A DNA stretch of 64,000 bases from Gammaproteobacteria bacterium (GTDB taxonomy: Bacteria > Pseudomonadota > Gammaproteobacteria > Enterobacterales > Alteromonadaceae): positions 1 through 64,000 of the forward strand of contig JAAFAI010000009.1 in the NCBI GenBank assembly GCA_018222405.1. The letters run 5' to 3'. The first letter of the stretch is position 1. Each line of letters begins with the position of its first letter. Under the pieces are notes generated by a model. The model was not told where the DNA came from. It worked only from the letters and a program-made list of their open reading frames with translations, and ran no database searches. A program made the position numbers and the translations under genes. This document shows, piece by piece, positions 38,695 to 47,609 of this stretch.

Positions 38695-39419
38695 CAATCG
38701 GTAACTTCCTGAGGATGAGGGCATTTCGCCCGCCTAAGTAACCATATAACACCGAATAAATCCACAATCCCCACGCCAAGCCGACTCAACATGGTGTAAT
38801 TGGAGGTTCCGCAGTGGCGGTCGCGGTGATTGACTTCCACCACAAAAACGCGTCCTTCAAGGCGCTTTACCAGCGCCGGCAGGAAACGATGCATATGATC
38901 GAAGTAAGGCAAAGATAAAAACGTGCTGCGCGGAATTAACTTTAAGCCGCAGCCGGTATCGGGCGTTTCATCGTGTAACAGGCGCTGGCGTACCCGATTG
39001 GCAATACGCGATTGCAGTCGCTTCCAGGCAGTATCCTTACGATTTTTGCGATAACCGGCAACACAAAAATCTGTTCCTATCGGCTGGCGTTCGGCGACCT
39101 CTATAAAACGCGGGATATCCGCCGGATCGTTCTGACCATCAGCGTCCAGAGTGATAATCCACTCATAGCGGGCGTAACGCACCCCGGTCATGATTGCGGT
39201 AGACTGCCCCATGGATTTTTCATGCTGTACTGCACGCAGGCAAACCGGCAATTCGTTGGCAAGTTCCCGTATTTCACTGAGCGTACCATCGGTGCTGCCG
39301 TCATCCACATAGATGATTTCAAACTCCACGTCCGTCGGCGTATGCTGAGCTAACTCAGTCACCAACGGCCGGATATTGCCCTGTTCATTTTTTGCCGGAA
39401 TCACAAAAGAAACGTTCAC
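38694..39419 (-). CDS. GT2 glycosyltransferase, dolichyl/undecaprenyl-phosphate sugar synthase type
   Basis: Family 2 glycosyltransferase of the DPM1/ArnC type, predicted to transfer a nucleotide-activated sugar to undecaprenyl phosphate at the inner face of the membrane. The 241-residue product has VIPAKNEQGNI at the start, the YVDDGSTDGT motif and the metal-binding TLDADGQNDP. C-terminal membrane helices of ArnC are absent, so it resembles short DPM1-like forms. The start is a GTG at 39419. A PmrA-like box lies 46-62 bp upstream. Confidence 0.88.
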   Translation of the reverse strand: MNVSFVIPAKNEQGNIRPLVTELAQHTPTDVEFEIIYVDDGSTDGTLSEIRELANELPVCLRAVQHEKSMGQSTAIMTGVRYARYEWIITLDADGQNDPADIPRFIEVAERQPIGTDFCVAGYRKNRKDTAWKRLQSRIANRVRQRLLHDETPDTGCGLKLIPRSTFLSLPYFDHMHRFLPALVKRLEGRVFVVEVNHRDRHCGTSNYTMLSRLGVGIVDLFGVIWLLRRAKCPHPQEVTD

Positions 39420-39464
39420 AACTCACCACATGTTATTGTTTTCACAATAAGCTACCTGAGTTTT

Positions 39465-39481
39465 CTTAAGACAACCTTAAG
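39465..39481 (-). promoter_or_regulatory. PmrA/BasR-like box before the GT2-VTT-GT83 operon
   Basis: Minus-strand CTTAAGGTTGTCTTAAG is CTTAAG-N5-CTTAAG, the PmrA half-site pattern (YTTAAK-N5-YTTAAK). The site is 46 bp upstream of the GT2 start. A weak -10-like TATTGT follows at a suitable distance. Known PmrA targets are lipid A modification genes such as arn and eptA, in keeping with this operon. No pmrAB genes are in the window. Confidence 0.65.
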
Positions 39482-39523
39482 CTTAGAAATAAGTAGTGGC
39501 GGTGACCAGGCCACAGCGGCTGA

Positions 39524-39826
39524 CTAAATAATGCCGCTATCAATGACCGGTGTAACCCAGTAGCGAATACGATGCTGTAACGATAACGCCGCCAGGGCGG
39601 CCGTTAAACTATCCAGATCTTTATGCTGCAGGCGAATATCAATACGGCACACCGAGCGATGCCCGGCGACCTGCTCACTCACCGTATAATTAGCGTGCTC
39701 CTTGCTGTAGCCTTCAATACCATGCATGGAGAACCCGCCAACAAACGGCTGGCACAATAAGCAATCCACCACGTTATCAACGGTCTCAGGATCCACAAAG
39801 CAGCTAAAAATGCATTGTTCAGTCAT
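39524..39826 (-). CDS. DUF3240 protein of RND metal-efflux operons
   Basis: Small cytosolic protein (100 residues) of the DUF3240 family, which is usually encoded next to CusA/CzcA pumps. It has a ferredoxin-like look similar to PII-type or CutA-like regulators and begins MTEQCIFSCFVDPETVDNVVD with Cys residues at 5, 9, 23 and 26 and an H-rich middle. It overlaps the pump gene by 8 bp, so the two are translationally coupled. A metal-sensing or adaptor role is suspected but unproven. Confidence 0.75.
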   Translation of the reverse strand: MTEQCIFSCFVDPETVDNVVDCLLCQPFVGGFSMHGIEGYSKEHANYTVSEQVAGHRSVCRIDIRLQHKDLDSLTAALAALSLQHRIRYWVTPVIDSGII

Positions 39827-42800
39827 GATGTTTGCGCTCCAGAGTGAAATACAGAATAGGCAGAATGATGAGTGTCACCAGGGTAGAAGAAAGCAGGCCG
39901 CCAATCACCACAATGGCCAGAGGCTTTTGGATTTCAGAGCCCGGACCGGTAGCAAAAGCCAGCGGCATTAAACCGAAAATAGCCGTGGTTGCTGTCATCA
40001 GGATAGGTCGCAGGCGGTCTTTTGCGCCCTGGATTATGTGCTCTTTAAAATCGCCCGCCAGCTTCGCTAACTGCTGAAAATGCGACAACATCACCACCCC
40101 ATTGAGTACCGCCACGCCAAGCAGCGCAATAAACCCTACTGAAGCGGGTACAGACAGGTATTCACCGGTAATCCATAGTGCGAACACCCCACCGACCAGC
40201 GCAAACGGGATATTGGCCAGGATCAGCAGCGCCAGTTTCAGCTCCTTTAGCTGGGTAAACAGAATAATCAGGATAACGCCCAGTACCAGCGGAATAATGG
40301 TCAGCAGGTTATTGGTTGCACGGATCTGATTTTCAAACTCGCCGCCATAGCTTACCGTGTAGCCAGTGGGTAAAGACACACTGTTATTTACCTCGGCTGC
40401 TACCTCTTCAACAAAAGACGCCAGGTCGCGATTTTCCACATTGGCACTCACCATCACATACCGTAAGGCATCTTCCCGCTCAATCACCGCAGGGCCTTCT
40501 ACCCGCTCAAGATCTGCCACCTGAGATAACGCCAGTAACGTGCCATCGGGTAGCTGGATTGGCAGGTTGGCCAGTTCAATATCGCTGCCAATTGCCGCGA
40601 CTCCCTCACGCTGGTTAGAAAACATCAGCGGCGTAACGATGCGGCCGTTGATGATGTCGGTAACCTGCACGCCGTTGACCTGCATTTGTAAATAGTCAGA
40701 CAGCCCGGTGAGCGACATATCAAACCTCAGCGCGATATCCATTTTCGGCTTAATGCGCAAATAGTCGCCGCCTTCCATCAGCGTTTTGTTAATGTCTACC
40801 GCGCCCTGCACACTTTCGGTTACTTTCGCGACCTCACTGGCCACATCAGTGAGGCGGGCAATGTCATCGCCAAAGATTTTGATGCTTACCATGCCGGTAC
40901 TGCCGGTAAGCATTTCGGATACGCGCATTTGAATCGGCTGAGTGAAACCGTAGTTAATACCGGGGAAGCCCTTTAAAACCTCACGTATTGCGTTTGCCAG
41001 TTCGGCCTTGGTGTCGAAGCGCCACCCATCAGTGGGGGCAAGCTGCATAAAGACATCGGTTTCATTCAGGCTCATGGGATCAAGCCCCAGTTCGTCCGAA
41101 CCGGTACGCGCCACAATTTGTTTAATCTCGGGGATCTCGGCGAGTAATGCCTCTTCAATTTGCTTATCCAGCGCTAAGGACGCTGTTAGCGACAACGTCG
41201 GAGATTTTTCCAGTTGCACAATCAGATCGCCCTCATCCAGGGTTGGCATAAAAGTTTTACCTAACTGTGTAAAGGCCAGCACGGTGAGCGCCAGGGTTAT
41301 CGCCATCGCAATAAACAGGGATTTCGGTACCGCAATGGCTTTTCGCAAAGCGCTTTCAAAGCCGTTTTGTAATGCTTGTAAATAACCCGGAAGTTGCTGT
41401 GGCGCTTTGCTTACAAAGAACGACGCCAGCACCGGAATAATGGTAAAAGCACTGATCAGCGCTACCGCCATAGCAAACATGATAGTCATAGCCACCGGGC
41501 TGAACAATTTGCCTTCGAGTCCGGTGAGGGTTAGCAGTGGCGTAAAGACCACCAGCACAATCAGCGTACCAGCGATAACCGGCGTGGCAACCGCCTTAGC
41601 AGAACGGTAAATCACATGCAGCCTTGGCAAAGGCACCCCACGAGAGAGCTGCGAAACGATATTTTCCACCACGACCACCGAGGCATCAACCAGCATGCCA
41701 ATGGCAATCACCAACCCGCCCAGGCTCATGAGGTTAGCGGTAAGATTGGTCACGCTCATAAGATAAAAGGTGATGAGCACTGCTACCGGGATAACACAGG
41801 CCACCACAAACGACGCGCCAATCTGACCAAGAAACACCGCCAGCAGTATTACAACAATCACAATTGCCTGCCCAAGCGCACTGGTGATGGTTCCCACCGC
41901 GGTATCGATCAGGTTTTTGCGGTTATAAAACACATTTACCTCGGTCCCTGCAGGTAAGCCGGGCTTAATGAGCGCAAGCTTTGCCTGTACCGCCTCCACC
42001 ACCTCAGCGGTATTACTGTTTTTGAGCGCGACAATCAACGCTTCGGTGGTTTCCTTACCGTCTTTAGTCACCCCACCATAGCGGGCCAGGCTGCCTACCG
42101 ACAACCGGCCAATGTCATCAAGCCTAATAGCGCTGCCTTCTTTAATTGCAACCACCCGTTCTGCCACGTCATCCAACTGAGTGAAACGCCCTTCGCTACG
42201 CACAATTAGTGTGTCATTGCCCACCTCTATGCGGCCAATGCTTCCATTGATATTAGACCGGGTAAGCGCGTCGGCCACGTCAGGCAGGGTGAGCCCCAAA
42301 GCACTCATCCGCTGCACATCCGGAGTGAACTGCACGGTTTTGGTATAGCCACCCAATACATTCACCTCTGCTACACCGGCAACGGTGCGCAGCGCCGGTC
42401 TGATTTGCCAGTCCAGTAAATGCTTGCGCTCCATCAGTGAAAGATTAGGATTTTCCAGGGTCAGCATAAACATTTCGCTAAGCGGCGTGCTCATTGGCGC
42501 AATACCGCCGTCTACCGTAGGCGGTAACTCGCTCCACAGATTATTCAGGCGCTCCGCCACCTGCTGGCGGGCCCAGTAAATGTCAGTACCTTCCACAAAA
42601 TCCAGGGTAATAGAGGTAATGGCGTATTTAGTGGTTGAACGCAGTACCGCTTTATCTGGGATCCCCAGCAATTCGGTTTCCAGTGGCTGGGTAATTTGCG
42701 CCTCAATTTCTTCGGCGGTCATGCCCGGCGCTTTAATAATCACGTTAACCTGAGTCGGGGAAATATCCGGAAACGCATCTACCGGTAGCTTCAACCACGC

Positions 42801-42887
42801 ACTTACCCCGGCTGTCAGGGCTACCGCGAACATCGCCAGCACGAAAATGCGCTGACTTAAAGAAAATTGGATCCAGCGGGCAATCAT
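39819..42887 (-). CDS. heavy-metal efflux RND pump (CusA/CzcA type)
   Basis: Inner-membrane proton-driven pump of the HME-RND family. The 1022-residue product has twelve helices: one at the N-terminus, two clusters of five to six, and two large periplasmic loops. It begins MIARWIQFSLSQRIFVLAMFA and has the TM4 signature AIGMLVDASVVVVEN, with the Asp of the proton relay, and DAFPDISPTQVNVI in the porter domain. The signature lies closer to CusA than to CzcA, but metal choice (Cu/Ag versus Zn/Co/Cd) cannot be decided by eye. It forms an operon with the adaptor and outer-membrane genes. Confidence 0.93.
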   Translation of the reverse strand: MIARWIQFSLSQRIFVLAMFAVALTAGVSAWLKLPVDAFPDISPTQVNVIIKAPGMTAEEIEAQITQPLETELLGIPDKAVLRSTTKYAITSITLDFVEGTDIYWARQQVAERLNNLWSELPPTVDGGIAPMSTPLSEMFMLTLENPNLSLMERKHLLDWQIRPALRTVAGVAEVNVLGGYTKTVQFTPDVQRMSALGLTLPDVADALTRSNINGSIGRIEVGNDTLIVRSEGRFTQLDDVAERVVAIKEGSAIRLDDIGRLSVGSLARYGGVTKDGKETTEALIVALKNSNTAEVVEAVQAKLALIKPGLPAGTEVNVFYNRKNLIDTAVGTITSALGQAIVIVVILLAVFLGQIGASFVVACVIPVAVLITFYLMSVTNLTANLMSLGGLVIAIGMLVDASVVVVENIVSQLSRGVPLPRLHVIYRSAKAVATPVIAGTLIVLVVFTPLLTLTGLEGKLFSPVAMTIMFAMAVALISAFTIIPVLASFFVSKAPQQLPGYLQALQNGFESALRKAIAVPKSLFIAMAITLALTVLAFTQLGKTFMPTLDEGDLIVQLEKSPTLSLTASLALDKQIEEALLAEIPEIKQIVARTGSDELGLDPMSLNETDVFMQLAPTDGWRFDTKAELANAIREVLKGFPGINYGFTQPIQMRVSEMLTGSTGMVSIKIFGDDIARLTDVASEVAKVTESVQGAVDINKTLMEGGDYLRIKPKMDIALRFDMSLTGLSDYLQMQVNGVQVTDIINGRIVTPLMFSNQREGVAAIGSDIELANLPIQLPDGTLLALSQVADLERVEGPAVIEREDALRYVMVSANVENRDLASFVEEVAAEVNNSVSLPTGYTVSYGGEFENQIRATNNLLTIIPLVLGVILIILFTQLKELKLALLILANIPFALVGGVFALWITGEYLSVPASVGFIALLGVAVLNGVVMLSHFQQLAKLAGDFKEHIIQGAKDRLRPILMTATTAIFGLMPLAFATGPGSEIQKPLAIVVIGGLLSSTLVTLIILPILYFTLERKHHD

Positions 42888-43913
42888 TTATTCGCCTCCC
42901 AGACCCAGCAAAATGCCTTGCACCGCACTCACTGACGAAGTGAGTACCTCGGTATTCTTAAGCTGTTCACTATCAGCAATCAGCAGCTGACCATCATGAC
43001 GGCCCAACACGGTGACCACCACCGGCACTAACTCAGCGCCCTCTTTAGCCAGGGCATAATACTCACCGTCAAAGAAGTAAACGCTTGAGGCAGGCACAGC
43101 AAGGCCCGCCTGTTCAATAACTGGCGTTACCATAACCGCATCAGCAAAATCCAGCGCACAGTCGGCGTTACCGGTAAGCGGAGCGCTCCACAACCGGCTG
43201 ACCAGCCCACTGCTTAAGCGCTCGCGATAGGCAACCTCCAAACGGCAAGCCCCCACTGTTAATGCTGAGGCCTTATCGGCAAGCTGTGATGGCAGCTGCA
43301 CTCTTAAGCGAAGAGTACTTCGTTCAATCACTTCACCATAGACAAACGCTTCGGTATCCAGTTGCTCTCCAGCCGGAATAAACACGCCGGCCACAGGCGA
43401 AGTCAATAACGCCGAATCGTCATCACTTGCCCGTTGTAGCAACTCTTCGGCATGCTCGAGATGGCCCAGTTCAAGCTTGCTGGCAAAGTAGTGATCGGTA
43501 ATCGCCTGCCAGGATTGTTGGTTGATGGACTTGCTGTTAAACAACGGCAGATTTTGCTGATAACGCTGTTCTGCCTGGCCGTAAATCTCCTTTTGGGCTC
43601 TAAGCATTTCATAGAAATGATGAACCTCACTGCCGGTCAGTTTAACCAGCGGGGTATTGGCCGCCACAGAGGCTTGTGGCGCTACCAGATACTGCTGTTG
43701 TAATACCCGAAACGGCAGTACCAGTTGATAGCCATTGCCCGGCAGATAGCTTACTTCACCGCTTACCGCGGGGGTTGGCACAGCAGGTACAATCTGCGGC
43801 GCTGCAAAATCCAGTGACAGGCGACCCAACGATTCAAGGGGGATCCGCTGGTTTTGTGCTATAGCAGTAGAGACTGTCAGCACTAACAAAAGAAAAGAGA
43901 AAAACGATTTCAT
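42888..43913 (-). CDS. periplasmic adaptor (membrane fusion) protein of RND pump
   Basis: Adaptor linking the RND pump to its outer-membrane channel. The 341-residue product has a signal peptide (to about residue 19) and the lipoyl/alpha-hairpin/beta-barrel order of HlyD-type proteins, with the helical hairpin at about 100-160 (EVHHFYEMLRAQKEIYGQAE). Sequence is divergent from CusB/CzcB. It abuts the pump gene and overlaps the channel gene by 4 bp (ATGA). Confidence 0.85.
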   Translation of the reverse strand: MKSFFSFLLLVLTVSTAIAQNQRIPLESLGRLSLDFAAPQIVPAVPTPAVSGEVSYLPGNGYQLVLPFRVLQQQYLVAPQASVAANTPLVKLTGSEVHHFYEMLRAQKEIYGQAEQRYQQNLPLFNSKSINQQSWQAITDHYFASKLELGHLEHAEELLQRASDDDSALLTSPVAGVFIPAGEQLDTEAFVYGEVIERSTLRLRVQLPSQLADKASALTVGACRLEVAYRERLSSGLVSRLWSAPLTGNADCALDFADAVMVTPVIEQAGLAVPASSVYFFDGEYYALAKEGAELVPVVVTVLGRHDGQLLIADSEQLKNTEVLTSSVSAVQGILLGLGGE

Positions 43914-45118
43914 AGCACTTGCCCTGCCAATTGATTAATTTGTGCAACCCGTTGTTGCTGAGAAAGTTTGAGCTGATCCAGTTGATAGGTGCGGTCGCGC
44001 TGCTCCAGCAACGATTGCAGCCAGTTGCTTTGCTCCAGCTCGCTGCTCTGCTTTAGCTGCGCCAGTTGTTCAACAATTTGTTCGCCGATGGCAACTTGCT
44101 GCTCGCCAATAGCAATTTGTTCTTCCAGCGAGGTCAGGCTGGCCATATTGGTGCTGACCTGCTGTTGCAACGTAATTCGCAGGTTCATCAGAGTTTGTGA
44201 AAGTGCCAGGTCGGTTTGCTGCCAGGCCTGCAGATCCTGCGGGTTGGCAGGCATCTCCAGGGCCAGCGGGATCCCTACCGCAATACCTACCTGATTTTCA
44301 TCGCCCATCACGCTCTGTAAGCGCCGCGCCACCAGCGCAACATCCCAGTTGCTCTGACTTTGCCGGCCATACTGATAAGCGGCTGCGGCATATTGCTTTT
44401 GCAAGCTCAGGAGTTTCAATTCGGGGTGGCTATTCAGTGCGCTGTCGAGACTAGCGGGTACCGATTCTGCCATGTTAGCAGGGAGTGTCCGCGCGCCGGT
44501 CAGCTCAGTGTAAGCTCGCATTGCACCTGCCAGTTCCGCTTTGGCGCCAACCAGTGCCTGCTGCACATCAAGTTGCTGCTGTTGCCACTGCAAATAGGCT
44601 AAGCGTGATAATTCACCGGCGTTAAACCGCTCGGTTAACTGAGTGCCCAGCCGGGACAGCCATACCTGTTTATCACTCAAGGCATTAACCTGCTGACGCG
44701 CCATGGCCGCCTCCCAGGCGCGCTGTCTTACCAGCCCGGAGATCAGCAAAGCCTGCTGGCGCTGCCGGGCAACCATGATGGCCTGATTGGTCTGCTCAAT
44801 CTGATCAAATAAATCCAGATTATCCGGGCGCTGGATTTGCACTCCGAGTCGCACTTCAATCTCATCGGTGCCGGTAGCCAGATTAGACTGTAACGCGGAG
44901 ACTTCCAGCGTCGGTGCGCCGATGAGCCAGCGACTCAGCGACGAAGTCTGATGAGCCATCCAGTCAGAGGAATAATTCTGCCCGACGCGCTGTTGAGCCT
45001 GCGCGCGTAGCGCCGCTAAATCAGCGACTTCTGAAGCCTGAAGATGTGCAGAGAAACAGCCACTCAGTATCAGAACAATACTTGTGGTTAAGAATACGAA
45101 AACACGTTGAAAATACAT
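43910..45118 (-). CDS. TolC-family outer-membrane channel of RND pump
   Basis: Outer-membrane efflux protein of the CusC/CzcC type. The 402-residue product has a signal peptide with a lipobox-like LSGC (Cys21), so it may be lipidated, and two long alpha-helical repeats rich in Gln and Leu with coiled-coil heptads. At 402 residues it is a little short for the family. It is first in the operon (channel, adaptor, pump, DUF3240). No clear metal-responsive operator was seen in the 100-bp upstream gap. Confidence 0.85.
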   Translation of the reverse strand: MYFQRVFVFLTTSIVLILSGCFSAHLQASEVADLAALRAQAQQRVGQNYSSDWMAHQTSSLSRWLIGAPTLEVSALQSNLATGTDEIEVRLGVQIQRPDNLDLFDQIEQTNQAIMVARQRQQALLISGLVRQRAWEAAMARQQVNALSDKQVWLSRLGTQLTERFNAGELSRLAYLQWQQQQLDVQQALVGAKAELAGAMRAYTELTGARTLPANMAESVPASLDSALNSHPELKLLSLQKQYAAAAYQYGRQSQSNWDVALVARRLQSVMGDENQVGIAVGIPLALEMPANPQDLQAWQQTDLALSQTLMNLRITLQQQVSTNMASLTSLEEQIAIGEQQVAIGEQIVEQLAQLKQSSELEQSNWLQSLLEQRDRTYQLDQLKLSQQQRVAQINQLAGQVL

Positions 45119-45218
45119 AGCAATTATCCCTGTAAGAGGGAGTCAACATGCCAGAATATGCCCCTCCCGCCTATCGGACATCTGGCCCATAAGAGCCTAA
45201 AACATTGATTTTATTTAT

Positions 45219-45662
45219 TTAGTGCAGATTCTGCGGCTGACTATAGCCATTCTGATAGGTCACAAGCACGCCATCAAGGTCAACACCCACCTGATCGCCG
45301 GCCTGCTTAAGTTCATGCTGACTAAGCCCCTGCTCCCAACGAGCGAGGGCCCACAAGTGCAAGACCCGGGTTCCGGTTCGGCAGATAGCATGGACCCGGC
45401 CTTTAGCGCCCAGTAGAATTCGACCGAATTTAGCGACATCCTGCGCACTGTAGTGACCACTGACTACTGGAACAAAGTAATATTCAAGGCCAGCCTCCCG
45501 AGCCCACACGCGTAAAATGGCATCCGGTACCTGATTTGGCTCTTCAAAGTCCGGGCGACCATTTATCAGCGTGGTAACGCCTGCCTCGGCGAGGGTATGA
45601 AAGTCGGCCTTAGTCAACGGACCCGAAACGCTAAAATGATGATTTATTGTGCGAATATTCAT
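45219..45662 (-). CDS. DUF442 (TIGR01244-like) sulfur-metabolism phosphatase-fold protein
   Basis: A 147-residue cytosolic protein of the DUF442/Blh-N family with a dual-specificity-phosphatase fold. It carries ICRTGTR at about 95-101, the C-x4-R loop typical of this family (C-R-S-G-T-R in relatives). Such proteins, alone or fused to persulfide dioxygenase, accompany sulfide-detoxification genes and may act as sulfur transferases. It overlaps the TauE gene by 4 bp and ends the pdo-tauE-DUF442 operon. Confidence 0.82.
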   Translation of the reverse strand: MNIRTINHHFSVSGPLTKADFHTLAEAGVTTLINGRPDFEEPNQVPDAILRVWAREAGLEYYFVPVVSGHYSAQDVAKFGRILLGAKGRVHAICRTGTRVLHLWALARWEQGLSQHELKQAGDQVGVDLDGVLVTYQNGYSQPQNLH

Positions 45663-46435
45663 ACCGATACCTCCACAAAGTACAGCGTGTATAGCGACGA
45701 GAGAAAGATAAAACTGCCCATTACAATTAACATCACGCCAAAGCCTTTTTTCAGCTGTTGCTGAGGTAATCGCCCACCAAGTCTTGCGCCAAGCAGGGAG
45801 CCGGCTGCGCCGATAAGTACCATTAGCGTGATAAGCTGAAAATCGAAGGGCAGCTCTCCAAGCTGGCTGAATAAATACACGTACTTGCCAAAGCCCACTA
45901 TCGACTGCATTACAATGATTGCCAGGCTGGTGCCCACGGCCTGGCGCATGGATACGCCACCAAGGGCCAGCAGTGCCGGGACAATTAAAAAGCCGCCGCC
46001 AACTCCCACTAACCCTGCAATCACGCCCACCACCACAGCCGCAGGAACCAGCTTTGCCAGAGACACCTCATTACTGGCAGCAACGTTTACGGGCCTAAGC
46101 ATAAAGCGGCTGGCAAGCAACATAATGACGGCAAATAACACTAGCTGCGCCAGACCACTGAAGTACTGGGAAAGTTGTGCCCCAAGATAAGTACCAACCA
46201 TACTCGGCAAGCCAAAACTGACCACCTTCTGCCACGCCACCAGACCAGCCCGTTGTTGGCGCCATACCCCTGCCAAGGCAATCCCCCCCACAATTAACAG
46301 GGATTCCGCAATCGCCACTTTAGGCGGGCGGTCAACCACATAAGTCAACAGCGGCACGGTGAGAATCGAACCACCAGAGCCGAGCAGGCCCAGACTCACG
46401 CCAATCACAATAGCGCCGATAAGGGTGAGCAACAT
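45659..46435 (-). CDS. TauE/SafE-family sulfur-anion exporter
   Basis: Inner-membrane protein of 258 residues with about eight helices in two repeats. It has LLGSGGSILTVPLLTYVV near the N-terminus and GVGGGFLIVPALLALGG in the second half, the duplicated family motif. In the operon with persulfide dioxygenase it probably exports sulfite made from persulfide. It starts two bases after the dioxygenase stop. A second TauE homologue lies at 58212-58967. Confidence 0.88.
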   Translation of the reverse strand: MLLTLIGAIVIGVSLGLLGSGGSILTVPLLTYVVDRPPKVAIAESLLIVGGIALAGVWRQQRAGLVAWQKVVSFGLPSMVGTYLGAQLSQYFSGLAQLVLFAVIMLLASRFMLRPVNVAASNEVSLAKLVPAAVVVGVIAGLVGVGGGFLIVPALLALGGVSMRQAVGTSLAIIVMQSIVGFGKYVYLFSQLGELPFDFQLITLMVLIGAAGSLLGARLGGRLPQQQLKKGFGVMLIVMGSFIFLSSLYTLYFVEVSV

Positions 46436-46437
46436 GA

Positions 46438-47307
46438 CTACGACTTAACCGTCAGGGGGATTTTCAGGTAACACTTGCCATTGTCTTCCGCTGGCGGCAT
46501 CTGCCCCGCTCTGACATTCACCTGAATCGCAGGCAACAGCAGTTTAGGCACCGCCAGCGTGGCATCACGGGCTTCACGCATGGCCACAAAATCGGCCTGG
46601 CTGACCCCGTCCCTAACATGAATATTGTTGCGACGTTGCTCAATCACCGAGGTTTCCCAGGCGAAGTGGTCCCGCGTAGGGCTTTTATAGTCATGCCCCA
46701 CGAACATCCGGGTAGCCTCAGGTAAGTCGAGAATTTTACGGATGGACTGATACAGGGTATGTGCACTGCCGTTAGGAAAGTCCGCCCGGGCTGTACCGTA
46801 ATCAGGCATAAACAAGGTGTCGCCGACGAACACCGCATCTTCTATGTAGTAAGACACACAGGCCGGGGTGTGACCGGGCGTATGCAACACTTCAATATCC
46901 AAGTGTCCCAGCGTAATCATTTCGCCGTCGACAAACAGCTGATCAAACTGACTGCCGTCGGTGGGAAACGTGCTTTCCAGGTTATAAATCGCTTTAAACG
47001 TCGATTGTACCCGCCGAATATGGTCGCCTACCCCAATCAGTCCGCCGAGCTTTTCCTTGATGTAAGGGGCGGCAGTGAGGTGGTCGGCATGGGCGTGGGT
47101 TTCCAGGATCCATTCGAGTGTTAAGCCATTTTTGTCAACGTAACTGACAACTTTGTCAGCAAACTCATGGGAGATCTGCCCGGCTGCGGCGTCGTAATCG
47201 AGTACCGGGTCGATAATTGCGCAGCTGTTGGTCGCACGGTCAGTTACCACGTAGGTCACGGTAAACGTGGGCTCATGGAAAAATGACGTGATCTGAATTT
47301 TGCTCAT
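46438..47307 (-). CDS. persulfide dioxygenase (ETHE1/Blh type)
   Basis: Metallo-beta-lactamase-fold non-haem iron enzyme oxidising glutathione persulfide to sulfite. From the ATG at 47307 it is 289 residues (MSKIQITSFFHEPTFTVTYVV); an upstream TTG at 47358 is rejected because it falls inside the promoter. Iron ligands are in THAHADH, HTPGHTPA and VFVGDTLF, and VGHDY is also present. It is first in the operon with TauE and DUF442 genes. A sigma-54-type promoter at 47354-47369 fits control by a FisR-like activator, with sqr and fisR about 9 kb away. Confidence 0.92.
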   Translation of the reverse strand: MSKIQITSFFHEPTFTVTYVVTDRATNSCAIIDPVLDYDAAAGQISHEFADKVVSYVDKNGLTLEWILETHAHADHLTAAPYIKEKLGGLIGVGDHIRRVQSTFKAIYNLESTFPTDGSQFDQLFVDGEMITLGHLDIEVLHTPGHTPACVSYYIEDAVFVGDTLFMPDYGTARADFPNGSAHTLYQSIRKILDLPEATRMFVGHDYKSPTRDHFAWETSVIEQRRNNIHVRDGVSQADFVAMREARDATLAVPKLLLPAIQVNVRAGQMPPAEDNGKCYLKIPLTVKS

Positions 47308-47319
47308 TTGCCGGCTCTC

Positions 47320-47354
47320 TGTATCAAAATTAATTAGGTCTTCAGTTTGATACA
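47320..47354. repeat. inverted repeat at the persulfide dioxygenase promoter
   Basis: TGTATCAAA (47320-47328) and TTTGATACA (47346-47354) form a perfect 9-bp inverted repeat with a 17-bp spacer spanning the predicted start site. It may be a repressor operator or chance; I do not recognise it. Confidence 0.35.
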
Positions 47355-47369
47355 GCAAAAGCTTTGCCA
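47354..47369 (-). promoter_or_regulatory. sigma-54-type promoter of persulfide dioxygenase operon
   Basis: Minus-strand TGGCAAAGCTTTTGCT has GG and GC separated by exactly 10 bases, with -24 TGGCA and -12 TTTGCT, a good match to TGGCACG-N4-TTGCW. Initiation would fall near 47342, 35 bp before the ATG. I see no TGTCA-N4-TGACA dyad upstream; TCAATTGA at 47424-47431 is the nearest palindrome. The remaining gap up to the YkgJ-type gene shows only AT-rich sequence. Confidence 0.65.
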
Positions 47370-47609
47370 GCTGGTCCGGGCGCTACCCATCACCACTTAC
47401 ATCTACGCCACGGAAAATCCTAATCAATTGATAAATATAGATTTATATTATTTATGATTTTTTAATTTTAATGGCATAATTCGCCAGATCCGTTGTTGAG
47501 CAGGTACCCTCTGCCGGCTTTAACAATGACGTTTTCCAACCCTTATGCGTTAGCTCGCAAACCCAGCTAATCACTGGTTGTTTTGCACATTGTGTGGAGC
47601 AGTTTTTGT

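Noticed and set aside
39819-45118. assignment of the RND operon as cusCBA
   Set aside because: No CusF and no clear methionine-cluster evidence could be read; the metal is left open.
47370-47609. FisR dyad TGTCA-N4-TGACA upstream of persulfide dioxygenase
   Set aside because: Searched by eye on both strands; only a TCAATTGA palindrome without the TGTCA arms is present.
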